Assembly (NCBI GenBank): GCA_030765045.1
Contig: CM060964.1
Location: forward strand, 280,587,502 to 280,651,501
Reading direction: 5' to 3'
Length of the DNA: 64,000 bases
Origin: Tenodera sinensis
Lineage: Eukaryota; Arthropoda; Insecta; Mantodea; Mantidae
Both the position numbers and the translations under genes were made by a program. This document shows, one piece after another, positions 23,290-35,689 of this stretch. The notes below the pieces were generated by a model that searched no databases, was not told the origin of the DNA, and worked only from the letters and a program-made list of their open reading frames with translations. Each line of letters starts with the position of its first letter. Within the stretch, counting starts at the first letter, position 1.

Positions 23290-23945
23290 ATGTTTTTTGT
23301 TTGAGGCGTTAACCATTTCCAAGATACTATTTGTTATTGGCTTGAGTTTTCAAATGCTTATACTTTTTCAAGTATTAAGTCAATATTAGTTTTTTCTCGT
23401 GTCATGTATAGATAGAGAACATGGAATTTCAAATCCATCACATCACGATACGCTTTTTCAAAATCGGACTATTGTTTTAGCCTAGTGCAGCGCTGTCCAA
23501 CGCGAGGTCCGCCGGCGCCCGTGATGTATTTTTCTGGCGCCCTTCATATGCAAGTTTTTACTTCGACAATTTCTAATATTAATTCAAATTTCAAGTGAGA
23601 ACTAGTTTTTTAATGTCTTCCCAGCACAGACCATTGAAGTATGTTTTTGTACACCTAAAGCTATATTCATTACGTCCCTTAGCAGTACTATCCCCTTTTC
23701 CTCTCAAAAGAAGGGTACTTGCCCTAACGGTGGTTGTGATGGCGCCCGCGCCTCCTTAGGCATGAGTTAAATGTACCCGAGCACATAAGAAAGTTGGAAA
23801 GCACTGGCCTAGTGTATTCTCCTTATACCTATACCGAAATGTGTAAGGGAAGCTTATTTCTATTGGCATGAAGTGTATAGAATACGCTTTTATAAGAACA
23901 GATTATAGAGAATGAGTAGGGAAAGTGATCTGAATGCAACATATC
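23290..23945 (+). repeat. Family M tail half, interrupted by a hAT MITE
   Basis: GTTAACCATTTCCAAGATAC, AGAACATGGAATTTCAAATCC and the closing GAGTAGGGAAAGTGATCTG follow family M order. The copy is split at GCCTAGTG by the element at 23488-23806 and resumes with TATTCTCCTTATACCTATA. Confidence 0.65.
23488..23806. mobile_element. hAT-type MITE, 319 bp
   Basis: The ends are CAGCGCTGTCCAAC and its near-exact inverted form GTTGGAAAGCACTG (12 of 14 matches). The flanking 8 bases GCCTAGTG are duplicated exactly (23480-23487 and 23807-23814). CAG-starting ends and an 8-base target duplication are hAT hallmarks. The duplication fits nnnTAnnn, the pattern reported for the Buster branch. There is no coding capacity, and the GC is higher than its surroundings. 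The insertion interrupts a family M repeat, which is therefore older. Confidence 0.88.
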
Positions 23946-24246
23946 AGGTTATTAACCCTATTTCCAATATGCAGCACTAGCGTTACACTTGAGTTGCTGT
24001 CGCTATAGGCTCATGATTCCCTTGACAGCAGTATCTTCCCAGAAGCACGTAAGATTCACATGGTGAATCAAAATAATATTATAAGGTGAAGTATCCTAAT
24101 TTTACGGCTATTATTGTGTCATATGTTTTGCTGTGTGTTTATATAAATGTATTTCATGGTTTCAGGACATGGTATTATTGCATATCTAGGCTAATTTAGC
24201 GAAGATACGACTTGAGTAGTTACCAAACAAAAATTTTACGCATATT

Positions 24247-27200
24247 GAGCAATTCCGCGTGTGACTGACATTTACACTACATTTTCTTCTTAAAATGTCT
24301 GTCTAATGGCCAATATAGGTGTAAAAATGTTATTTTAACGACATACGATGACAGAGAATACATTGGCGGTTGTGATAGGAAAGATAAAAACCTTAAAAAA
24401 GTGAAACAATTATTTAATAATGAACGCTAAACTTTTCGTGACTAACTGACATTTTTGTCAACTGCAGTTCCAACTTCAAACGTTTGTCCTCCGTTTTCTC
24501 TGAAAGTTTTCTTATTTGATTTGTTCTGAAAAATCACTTGAGAGAGGAGCTTCTAAGCTTTCAAATAACCTGAAAAAAGGTTTGGCATGTTATTCTCATC
24601 TGGAGATATTTATTCAAAGGTCAGCGTGACTAACTGACATGAGTTTGTGACTAACTGACATATGCGAAAATTGTAATACCTTGTCTTTGTTTTACGTGGT
24701 ATAACATATGGTAAATCATAGTGATAACGTATTATACGTTACATACATGTAATATACACAGGTGTGTAATTGTATTTATCGTTTTCACAATAATCGTATC
24801 CTTTGGAGAAGCATTAATGTCATGCAACATAAACAGAATAAACATATGTTGGCAGCTCTCATTTCTTATCACAGTTACGTCATTGCAAGTATAAAAAGCT
24901 GACTCAAAACCATAACAAAGAGGACACATGAGAGCACACAGCACAAAGCACATACCTAGTTACTTGATTGGACTCCTTATAGTGCAGGAACGCTAAATGC
25001 AGTAGCCTCGTAGTACACGCGCATATCACTACACTGTTTTTATTTCCGAAAGTTGTGCATCATTCTGACACTTTCCGCACATGAAAGAAAAGCATATTCC
25101 ACAACATTTAAACCTAATACTTTCACATACTGAACCAGCTGAGTGGATGGCATAGGTGAAATACGTTCAAATCTTTTGTCGAGAAATTCTTTTGCTTCTT
25201 CAATTTCAGGCAGAGATACCTCAAGAAGACATAATTTGGTTTTCTTTCTAACAGTATTAACAAATTCTTCAGCACTCTGAATCCTGCTTCCTGCTTTCGC
25301 AGCTGTCCAGGCCATCCTCTTCACTTGTCCTCCAATCGCATCTACTGCCCCCTGTCCGTGATAGGATTCGAAGAAGTGCCATTCAATTTGGATTCCAAAT
25401 ACTTCGGAAAGATATGTCTCATGACTCAATGTGTATTTCTGCTTAAAATGACTAGCAGCTCCATCAGAAAACACTTTCACAAGTTCAAGATTCAGAACAA
25501 TATCCAATATTTCCAAAAATGTATTCCTTAAGCAAATATCAAGTGCATATTTGTCATGTGATACATAATCAGACACCAAAGCAAAAGATTGTTTCTGAAT
25601 TTCACCAATATCTTCTTTCCTATATCAGGCAACAGCAGTAAATATTGAGATCTGTGTGTTGTTCCAGTGGACAGCTCCTTGCATGTTTAGTTCTCAAAGA
25701 AGTCTATCTATCACAGCTTCACTAATTGCAACATTTTCCCGAGCCTTCTTAAAGGCCTCGGATTGCTGTCTTTTTACATAAACGTGATTTAGGAAACATG
25801 GCAGGCAATTGCTCAGTTCTTCAATGCAATCTTTTACAGACCCATTTTTAACTTCTATTTCCATTCTTCCATTACGTGAACTCCACAGCTTCCATTCGCA
25901 TGGAGAATTAGCAAGTTTATCCGAAATGTCTGCTCCACTCAATCCCGGGCAGTTGGAGCGTCCTCCCTGCATACACTTACTCGATTTCTGATCACAAACC
26001 ACCTGTGTTATGAACTTACGAAATTCAGTCTCAGTGAGTACGTGATTTTTACACAATGCTTTGAGAAGAAACTTCGTATTTTCATGTATAATGCATGTGC
26101 ACACATTATGTGGGACCTGACTAAAGACGCACGTGAGCAGGGCGTAATTCAGCAAATTTTGTCAACCCCACGGACATTTCTTCTCGGTCTTCTAGAAAGA
26201 GTGCATGTACTTCTTTTAATGTTACCACTAGATACCTAATGCGAACTTGTTTTGTTTCTCGCTGAACATGGATTTCAATAAAATCATCTCTTCCAGGAGC
26301 TTGATAAGATATTGAATCATCCTCATAGAGCTTGATGATTGCACTTTTAAGTTCCTCTGATAGTTGTTTTCCTGATACCGGGACAGAATGCTTTGGTTTT
26401 ACAACATGTAATCCCTCTTCAACTGCTAACTTACGAATCATTTCTTTTCTTTTGCGTGGAGATTGCGGCAATGCTTCCTCAACACGTTTTCTGCACTTTC
26501 CAAAATGCTGTCTGCTTTTGAAACCCGCTGATGTTGATGGAATATCCTTATCAATCCCTTCTTGGTCTCTTATCTTCTGTCTTGCCCGCTGTTCTTGCTT
26601 ATGTCTCCTAATTCAGACTTGAGGTGTTCTCTTCCTTGTTTTGTTTATTTCAGTATTGCTCTTCCTTTCCTCATAGTCACTTTTATTTTTTCTTTCCATT
26701 GTAGATAACTGTCTTGCTCCTTCAGACGTTGTTTGTATTCACGTTGTCTTTGGGCTGGTGTTTTAGCCATGGAGTCAGAAGTGGACTGATACGTCTATCC
26801 TGACTGAAGTCTCAGAACCAATTGTACGCGTATGACGACCACAGGGCGCCAGCACCAATTGTTCGTTAGTCACGTGTTTTGTGGGAAAACGAATGACTTT
26901 AGAGGAAAACTTTCTGATACTTTTTTATTTGTTATATTGTAATGACGCAGAATCAAAAAGCATATTTTTTTCAGTCAATTACTTTTCCCTGCAGAGGACT
27001 TTATCCTTATTTACCGTGACTGACATCGACACACAGTAATAATTAAACAGGCTCTAAGGATTATTTATAAATGTCGAAAATTATTAGCCATATACACGTT
27101 TCGAAGATGAAGAGTCATTGTGTGATGTACATCGGAAAAAAAAAACAGTTGTACATAGCTCCTGAAATATTGATATGAAAATCACCTTTATTCATGCTTA

Positions 27201-27373
27201 TTTGTAGTGTTTTGGAAATATGTGGGCAAGAAGTGAAATTTGAACCCGTATTCACGTCAAAAACATTTATTTTTCACTTCATAAGATATCTAGCAGCATC
27301 TTTCCTCAGTAAAAAAAGTGAAACATTGATTTCAAATTTTAACACTCGGTATGACATATTCGCGGAATTGCTC
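24247..27373 (-). mobile_element. Complete but decayed DNA transposon, 3.1 kb
   Basis: Exact 13-base terminal inverted repeats, GAGCAATTCCGCG at 24247-24259 and its complement at 27361-27373, are flanked by a duplicated TATT (24243-24246, 27374-27377). One decayed transposase-like reading frame lies on the minus strand (25040-26770). Long non-coding subterminal regions contain repeated GTGACTAACTGACAT motifs, candidate transposase sites. A 4-base target duplication is compatible with superfamilies such as Sola2, Ginger or Chapaev; assignment is not possible by eye. Confidence 0.8.
25040..26770 (-). pseudogene. Transposase-like protein of the 24.2-27.4 kb element, decayed
   Basis: The protein can be followed on the minus strand from ATG at 26768-26770 (MAKTPAQRQREYKQRLKEQD) to a stop at about 25040, roughly 570 codons. 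It has an N-terminal basic coiled segment. A central VGLTKFAELRPAHV then VPHNVCTCIIHEN block and a cysteine cluster (CDQKSSKCMQGGRSNC) follow. The C-terminal part has VFSDGAASHFKQKY, then EWHFFESYHGQGAVDAIGG. This SDG...HGxGAxDxxGG pattern recurs in many uncharacterised animal proteins that I take to be transposon-encoded, with the D as a candidate catalytic residue. Breaks: frameshifts near 26686-26692 and 26121, and in-frame TGA codons at 26613, 25694 and 25625. All three nonsense codons are TGA. It is very probably inactive. Confidence 0.7.
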
Positions 27374-27544
27374 TATTATCAATAAAAAAAATTGAGACTA
27401 TAATTGCAAACACAGAATAAATTATGAGACTTGTGATACGGGACTTAGAACAGCACCAAAAGTTTCATTCTCAAAAGATATGTATTGCCTTTGAGTAACG
27501 TAGTGGCGGCAATAATCTGGATCTTCAACGGACATATTGAATTG

Positions 27545-27877
<333 letters not shown>

Positions 27878-29063
27878 GAAATTGAAATCCAGTTTTTTTG
27901 TTCATGGACGGTCTTTAACTGCTATACCTATTGTCTGTTCACCAGCTCATGGTGTTAGGGGACTGAAGGGGAGAGGAGAGACCTTCCACTGTAGTGTAAC
28001 CCGAGTTTTGTAAACTTCGTAGATAACGCTGCTGCTGGTTAGGTTGCCAGCTTACCTACAATTTTATTCTCGCTAATATGCTAATATCTATTAATTTCAG
28101 TTAAAAATTGGACGAGTCGCTAGCGTTATCTCGGAAGTAAAGAAAAGATGAGTGTAGAAGTAGATAAATCCCCGGCTAGGAGTGCTGTGAAATCTGCTAT
28201 GATATTGTGATTATAGAACAAAGGGTTTCAAAGTGACAGTTCCATGTATAAAACAGATCTTTACAGAATGATTGAAACAACCAAGCCTAAAGAGGTTTCA
28301 AAAGAGGACACATTTTTGTTTTCATTGGGCCACACTGTCGTTTGCTTGCCCCATACAAGTGTGATCTCAGCCCCATAGAACTAGGTTGGGCCAAGGTTAA
28401 AAACGAATAGTTAAATATGTAATAGGTGACTTTTCCTTACAGGAATTGCACGGTATAACGCTCGAGGGTATATCACTTGTAACCGACACAGACTGATAGG
28501 GTTTTTGAAAACACGTAGGAAAGGTAGAAAATAATCAGTGGGAGAAAGACGGAGTAGTTGAACATATTGTTTATGTTTTATAAGTAAGTATTGTATATAA
28601 ACTAAAACTGACATTTAAGTTCCGCTATTTTGAGTGACTTCTTTGCTTCGATCTAGCGTGAATACACATTCCAAGGTTGGCAACATTATCGTAAGCGCGA
28701 TTAGAGGCACGACTCCCGCTTCAGATATCTTTTGTTTACCTGGAATTGTTTAGTGACGTACTGCCTCGTCGCATTCCTCCCAGGAACCATGAGCTGGTGA
28801 ACAAACTGTAGTTATCAATGTCTCGTTCTATATTGAGCGTAAAAGACCGCTTACTTTTGCTCAGAGGCCTCTTTTTCAGGCTTGAGATTCTTTTATGTGC
28901 CGTAAATCTACGATACGGCACCACCGGCTGCACTTACCTTCTGAAGGAAGCCATCTTAAGGCGTTTTACGCCCGAAAAACTCCATTGCCCTCCGCTGGGT
29001 TTGAACCCGCGACCTTGGTAACTGGACGCTAGCTGTTAGCATGTTACCCCTAGGCCACGAAGG
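27878..29063 (-). mobile_element. About 1.2 kb tRNA-headed insertion inside a family M copy
   Basis: Family M sequence is interrupted at ...CTTCCAAGG (27877) and continues at ATAGCATGGGATACGAAG (29064), with AAGG on both sides. The right end, read on the minus strand, is a tRNA-like head (CCTTCGTGGCCTAGGGGTAA and GGGTTCAAACCCAGC). It is therefore a minus-oriented retroposon or a composite insertion. The interior shows no recognisable protein and has not been resolved further. Confidence 0.5.
28978..29063 (-). repeat. tRNA-like sequence (SINE head or tRNA pseudogene)
   Basis: On the minus strand, TGGCCTAGGGGTAA (A box) and GCGGGTTCAAACCCAGC (B box/T arm) are spaced as in a tRNA gene. The T stem has a mismatch and the acceptor pairing relies on wobble pairs, so a functional tRNA is unlikely. 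Confidence 0.6.
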
Positions 29064-29830
29064 ATAGCATGGGATACGAAGATTTTCAAAACAATCCCCA
29101 TTTAAACTAACCTTTAAATGGAAAATTTTTCGAAAATTTCTATTTTCTCAAAAATGGCTCTAACGATTATGATTAAAATACCACATGTTTAAGACATTTT
29201 TCATAACAAATAAAATGTATATCTTGAATTTTCTAGAAATATCCTCTGAAATCCTCTTCATTTTGAATAACTTTTGAACAACTGATAAACCGTAAGAGAC
29301 AGACAAAATGTTACTGTGCAAAAATTGTAGATATCGTTAAAGCACACAATTTATGTCAAATGCATTTTGTTTATAGTGTTAACTATTCCGTAGATATTTC
29401 TTATCGTGAAATTGAATTTTTGGACAAATTTTTCTAAAATGGTAAATTATTCGTCTTTTTCCCTCCGTCCCTCCCTCTCTCTCCTTCTCTGTTTCTCTTG
29501 GCCATGTAAAAAAAGTAGAAACAGAATTTGAAAGCCATTACATAGCGGCCCGTTCTTAAAAGATTTGAGTATCCCTTCAACTTAAAGCCTACTGTATTCC
29601 CCTAATCCTGTGTGCCTATAAGGAAATACGGAATAAAACAATTTCTGCAGATGTTTATCTTGTTCATGAAATAGAAGAATAAGCGCTTGTAAGTGTAGTT
29701 TGTGCAAGAATGAGTAGAGAAAGTCATGAGATGAGAGTACAAAGCCACGCAAAGAGAACAGAATTTCAAAGCGACCAATATTTAAAAGATTTGACTATCG
29801 TTGATTTCTGCTGTGTTCTCCTATTAACAT
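29064..29830 (+). repeat. Family M body, pyrimidine slot and tail (right part of interrupted copy)
   Basis: GAAGATTTTCAAAACAATC and TTTCTCAAAAATGGCTCTAA form the body. A CCCTCC/TCTC tract lies at about 29458-29500. Then come GAATTTGAAAGCCATTACAT and AGAGAAAGTCATGAGATGAG of the tail. With 27545-27877 this makes one nearly full-length copy. Confidence 0.7.
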
Positions 29831-30650
29831 TCCACCTACAAGGTGATGGCAGAATTGTTGACTAGTGGAATTGAACATTTTATAAAGAAATGGTAAGGGA
29901 GATAAGTAATTGCAATAAATCACCAAAACAGAATCTCTTCTGCTCGTTGTTTATTAGTCGCTTTATAGATGATTCTCATCTAGATTTGTGAAGATAATTT
30001 TTCACAAGAGGAATGAAAATCTGGCCTTGTCAGCACTGTACGAGAAGCACATGTTTAGTGTTTTAAAATAAAGCGTCCTTGTTGAAGCTGAAACACTGCT
30101 TGTAAGTGCACCTCTGTTATATTCGTATGCTGATATAATTAAGCAATTAGTGTACGTGAAGGAGGATTTGCAGCTGACCTTGTGAGGAAGGAGCCTTATT
30201 TAGAATATGATCGCATGTAGCATGTAGGTTCCCACGGCAGAAAGCGGGCAGTGGGTGGCGTTGCTGCTCTGATGAATGTGATGAGATGGCTCACACCTGT
30301 TGAATCTGTCCTGTCTCCTGTCCACCAACTGACTATGGTAACGGTGCGCTTTTCACACTTGAGCCCATTTCTGCGACAAACCGAGTTGGACAAGTGACCC
30401 ACTTCCGATGAAATGACCAGCACTTTTATTAGCCCACTCCTTCGCATTCTTAATCTTAACAGTTACAAAACGTGTACTTCTAAGAGATGTTCATAGTCAC
30501 GTAAACAGTTGCGCGCTTTGTGATGTATCAGCATATCTAGTACTGGATGTTTAATGCAATTCTGAAAGTTAAATTCACAGGGAGAATCGATAAGCTGCAA
30601 AACTTGTGAAAATGAAAAGTAGTATTTCATAAAAGAAATGTATTTGTGAT
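29831..30650. other. Unannotated, no gene recognised
   Basis: An 83-codon minus-strand frame at 30196-30447 lies in a slightly GC-richer part but has no recognisable domain. Confidence 0.35.
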
Positions 30651-30651
30651 C

Positions 30652-31405
30652 AGGGTCCGGATGTTTATGACCTAAAAATGTTAGAAATATGCAAGTACTT
30701 ATGACCGAAAAAAATTAGAAAATATGACTATAAATATGACCTAAATTTTTGGGCGCATTTTCGAAATCTTTAGAAATTTAATGCTGTTTAAATTAACATT
30801 ATATTGAAAATCTACTTTAAAAATCTAGCACACTCAATATTAATTTTATTTTTGCATTTTGAATTTCTTTAATGGCTCAATCTAGAGGTAATGCTCAGCT
30901 CTGTGCAGAATGAAATAAACGTCACATTTTAAAGGGTAATCAGAAACAATTGCAGTACGATTGCTACGACTACAGTAGCAAATTACATACATTCTAAAGT
31001 TTTCAAAAAGGAACGAGTTTCTATTTTCACGCAAACTGTAACGGGAAAAAGGCCTCCTAATTTTACAGACAAGAATTAGGAGATGTAAAAAATGGTCTTT
31101 GGGACGACTGCAAGCACATACACGAAACTGGAATAGAAATATAAAAATATGACAAAAAATACGAAAATGTAATAGAGAACATGACTTTAATACGAAAAAT
31201 GACAAAAAATAGAAAAACGTTTAAAAGTCAAAAAATGACTTTATATGACCCATGAGAATTGCATAGTTTTAATCATCAATGATAAAAACCGTGTTTCGCT
31301 TATATTTTCCATGAAAAAAAAAACACACACACACACACACACACACATACACACACACACGCACACAAACAAAAACTATGGCATGTTATAAATATCCGGG
31401 CCCCA
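30652..31405. mobile_element. Candidate terminal-inverted-repeat element (hAT-like ends)
   Basis: The left end CAGGGTCCGGATGTTTATGAC resembles the inverse of the right end (ATAAATATCCGGGCCCCAG). GTGATCAG and GTGATGAG flank or overlap the ends and could be an imperfect 8-base target duplication. The interior is AT-rich with reiterated AAATATGACAAAAAAT-type sequence and a (CA)n tract (31322-31372). Exact boundaries are uncertain. Confidence 0.4.
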
Positions 31406-33890
31406 GTGATGAGAATTTCCCAAGTCAAGATCTAAAATATGTCATATCACCTACAGTGTACTGAACAGTTTTGATACTAAATTGGACATTGCGCGACCAT
31501 TGGACAAACTATGGACAGTAAATACAAGTAGACATAACACTGAATAGTTCTGAAACTAAGCACGATGTAACATAGCAATAGATATAGAACTTGAAAGATC
31601 TCAGCAAATTACTAAACAAAACGGAGAAACAGACTGGAGGAAGAAAGTTGCTTTGGAGGTGACGCAATTTAAAATGCCATATATATGCGAATAAAACCTC
31701 TTGTCTAAGTTACTTTAGTGTTAATGTTAATAATCATAAATTTTACCAATTCCAGATGAGTTCTTATTTACTTTTGTGGCTTTGATATTTTGCTGTTATT
31801 AACACTTTTATTATAGATACTTCTTTTATAAGCTAATCTTCTACTGAAGGCAATTTTGAACTAATAATATATTTTGTAAAATTCGCTCAAGTTTTCATTT
31901 ATATTTATTCCTGTGTAGTTTAAAGGCCATGACAAGAAATAGTGCTAATTTAAATAAAGTCACCTTTTGAAAAGCGACGTATCAAACCGTTCATGCCGAT
32001 AAAACTTCCTTAGAATGTCTGTGAGAGAACTTCTCTGGAATAAAGAGGACACATGCAGAAAAATAGCTGCTTGTTTCACAGCAGGGTTTGTACATGGAAG
32101 CCGGAATCCTACAAGAGAGCTCAGTATGCGATATGGACATCCCTGGTTGTAGAATGTAAATCAGGACCAGGACCCTCTGTCTTGCCAATGTGTCAATATA
32201 GTACATACCTACGTTACTTCCCTTTCCCCATAGTAATCTGGTGCTTTACAGTAAAAACTGGAAGCCCTCTTGTCATAAATAGCTTCTGTTATCGATATTT
32301 GAAGGCAGGTTTTGGCATGAAGGATGTGATACTTTCTTTGTAAGCAAATAACAATTCCATTTTCAGTAATGGGTGCGGCCCTTCAAAAGTCGCCATCCTT
32401 CGGAAACTGCCGATATCGATCTCAAGACACCTTGTTTTGTTCTAGCATTTTTCTAAAAGTATAGATGTATGTAACAAGTGTAATTGACGCGTAATTTATT
32501 CAGCCTAATGTTTAACAATATTTTCCTTTAATCCATCCATCCATCCATATATGGACGTCGGTAGGCATGGGGGAGGGGGGCATGTTGGAATTTTGCAATC
32601 AATATTAATTAATATTGTGTTGTCAAAAGTTATAGTATTTGCTGCGGATAACCGTATTAATAATTTGTGCTGAATTTAAATTGTTCTTTTCATGAAAATT
32701 AAAACAATAATGTAATAGTCAGTGACTGACTGCACATTGAATTCATTAATTTCCACGGAGGTGCCACGACCCCCCCCCCCCCCTTCCCCCGCCCCACCTT
32801 CGCGATGCCCATGCATCCACGCGACAGAATTGTGTTTCCTCGAATGCAGCGAAAGCCGCGGGTGTTGTTGAGTTGCAGACGTTCTTTCGATAGGATGCGA
32901 TGGACTACCTTGATGGACCATCTTGAATGTCTTATGCGAGAGGAGCTCAATAGTCCATTTCCAGACTGGTCAATTGACAGCATTGGATACATTTCATTTT
33001 CCGAAGGAAGTTCTTATCATACCCCAATAGCAGTTTTGTTGCAGCGTTTGCAGTGAAAGAACTGAGAGTTGTGGCGACCTCAAGTGAAGAATCGTTACTT
33101 CAGAAATTCCCGCTAGAACATAGACTGAAACTAAATTTCGTGTTGACGTCTATCGTGCTGATAATGATTGGAACTTAATGGTACTAGTAATTTGTTTTAC
33201 TTAATGAGTTGACTAAAGTCACTTTCAACCCATAACACGTAATATTCAGAGTGACCTCATGAATTTCAACACTCATTCTTGTAGACACTGTCAACTTACA
33301 TATAATGTCTTGCTTTGTAGGCCGTTGACTTTCATTGTGTGAAAACCTAGATTTGAGTATCACGCAAGTCATGCAGTATCATCCCAAGTATCAAAGCCAG
33401 TCTTCAGTTACCTTGTTTGAGACAAGCTGAATCTGGTGGAGACCGTCTCTGCCAATAGGTCTTAAAGGATGTCTGCCTATACCTAAGTGACTGTTACCGC
33501 GATCTTACCACGTTAAAACCATTATTATGCAGATTTTACTGTGATTAACAGGAAGTGGGTAGAAAATCACCTTTGATATGAATAGTGTGTAGAATGTGTA
33601 AGGTAACGGGAAGGCAGACACTGGTGCTAATGTCAAAGTGGCCCAGAGGGTGCGTGTGTTTGTCCAAGTGGGAGGCAGTCGACCCGTTATAGCGCGGTCA
33701 CTACTCCCAGCAGTTAACCGCTGCTACTCCAATCTAACTGGGCTGCTAAATTTACCGGACAAACATCCAAAATACAGCACAACAACGGTACAGGCTCGCT
33801 AATTTCCTCATTTAGTGTGTTACATTCTTTCTTCTGCCGAGGGTATTATGGGAAATTTCATACAAGGCACGAAGGCACCATTTTCCCTTA
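31406..33890. other. Unannotated; CCAT and poly-C tracts
   Basis: A short (CCAT)n lies at about 32532-32549 and a C-run of about 13 at 32770-32783. Open frames of 80-97 codons on both strands around 32676-33056 overlap each other and match no domain I know. Confidence 0.35.
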
Positions 33891-33894
33891 GCAA

Positions 33895-34600
33895 AAAAAA
33901 TCTCCTTTTACTTTCTCTGCTGCTTATCTAGTAATACAATAGATAGCATACCGAGATTAAATGCGTTTTGAGGCATCTGGAAAGGGGAAGAAAAAAAAAA
34001 AAAAAAAAAGGAAAGGAAAAAACAAAAACCACATAGAACAAGCACGCGCGCGTTGTGTGTGTCTCTGTGTGTATGTGTGTATCTGTGTCTGTCTGTGAAC
34101 AACATACCTTAGAAACGAAAAGTCTTTTAATTATCAAACTTGATATTTATGTTCAGCATCTTCCAAGCATGCATCACGAGAATTTTCAAGAAAATCTCCT
34201 CAGCCAGATAACCTTTACATGGAAAATGATTCGAAAATGTTCATTTTATCAAAAATGTCTCTAACGATTTTGATTAAAATACCTACCATGTTTAATATAT
34301 ATACCTGACAAATGAAATGTATGTATATCTTGAAGTGTCTTTGTCCTCTGGAATCCTCTTCATTCTGAATGACTTACATAACTGATAAATCGCCAGAGAT
34401 GGAAAAACATCTTATTTCACAAAAATATAGATCTCTTTAAAGCATACAATTTATGTCAAATACATTTTTTTCTGTAGCTAACCATTTCAGAAGACATTCC
34501 TTATTATTGATTTGTATTTCAAAATACGCACTTTCTTCAAATTGGCAGTCGTTATTCACTCTCTCCCTCTTTCCTCTCTCTCCTTCTTTCCTCCCTCTCT

Positions 34601-34649
<49 letters not shown>

Positions 34650-34900
34650 GACTATGCAAAGAGAAAAATAGAACGGAATTTCAAAGCCATTGCATTGCGA
34701 CCCGTTCTTAAAATATTTGGCTATCGTTTAAATTCTTCTGAATTCTGCTAATACCTTGTACCTATAAGAAAATATGCAACAAAACAAATTCTGCAAACTT
34801 TTATCTCGATTAACATGAAGTGGGTAGAAGAAGAAACGTTTATAAGAGGAATTTCTGCAAGAGTAAGTGGAGAAAGTCGTACGACTGGAACACATCCATT
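33895..34900 (+). repeat. Family M dispersed repeat, nearly full length
   Basis: The order is a degenerate head (TTTACTTTCTCTGCTGCTT), an A-rich stretch, the first slot (GTGT/CTGTGT, 34050-34098), the body (AAACTTGATATTTATGTTC, TTATCAAAAATGTCTCTAAC), the second slot (CT)n (34560-34647), and the tail (GAACGGAATTTCAAAGCCAT...GGAGAAAGTCGTACGACTGG). Confidence 0.7.
34601..34647. repeat. (CT)n microsatellite
   Basis: About 20 CT units in the second slot of family M; a broader pyrimidine-rich stretch starts at about 34558. Confidence 0.92.
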
Positions 34901-35689
34901 TTTTAAAAAGATAATAAAGGAGAGGAGTACACAGACCGTCCAAATATAACAAAATAGTATGTGATTCAAGTCCTTGCTATAAGCAGCGATTGATTTACAC
35001 CGTGTTTTACAGTTCAGCATATGTATTTATGGTGCTTCTCACATTTTTCTGAGCACAAAACACAAATACAGGTAGGTATCACTAGATTAGTGGAAAACCT
35101 TGCTGCTTATCTGAGGTGTAAGCCGTGGACTGCCAGCCTTGTAGTCGCCTGTGTCTAGCATCGCGTAGGTTGCATACAAGTCCATTGGTATGTCCTCTTT
35201 CTTCTCTCGTAAGTCACGTAGGAATATATTGCGAGCTTGACTGAAAGGCAATAGCAATGCCCTTCACAGTCTCTGGCGAATTCGTATTGGTGTTGCCAAC
35301 TAGTGTTAGCTAAAAGTCGCCAAATTCTAAATTAAAAGCCGCTAGAGAATCTCACTAAATAAAAGTAAAAATTTTAATTAAGATTCATTTGAGTAACATT
35401 CAGTAATTTTAAAAGAAAAATCCACTTCCGTAATCAGAAGAAAAATACCTCATCTTCCAGCTGCTTCTCAGGCATTAACAAAAGAAAAACAAGTTTTATA
35501 GGTATTACTTTAAGGGGAGACTAAATACCTTAATTAAATCTAACAGACTCATGACCCATTATCTCAGATCCTATTTAAGGTATAACACTTAACTTTCTAC
35601 AGGTTGTAGACGCATGCAGACTAAGTTCACTAATCTATGTTTGTACAATAATGTTGCTTTTTAAGGTAGATATAAATTTTACTTTATCT
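34901..35689. other. Unannotated, no gene recognised
   Basis: No supported feature; AT-rich. Confidence 0.4.

Noticed and set aside
28978..29063. Minus-strand tRNA gene
   Set aside because: A and B boxes are good, but the T stem has a mismatch, the acceptor stem needs wobble pairs, and it sits at the edge of an insertion; SINE head or pseudogene is more likely.
32676..33056. Overlapping 81-97 codon frames, briefly considered as transposase pieces
   Set aside because: No catalytic motif could be aligned and both strands are open, so the frames are not informative.
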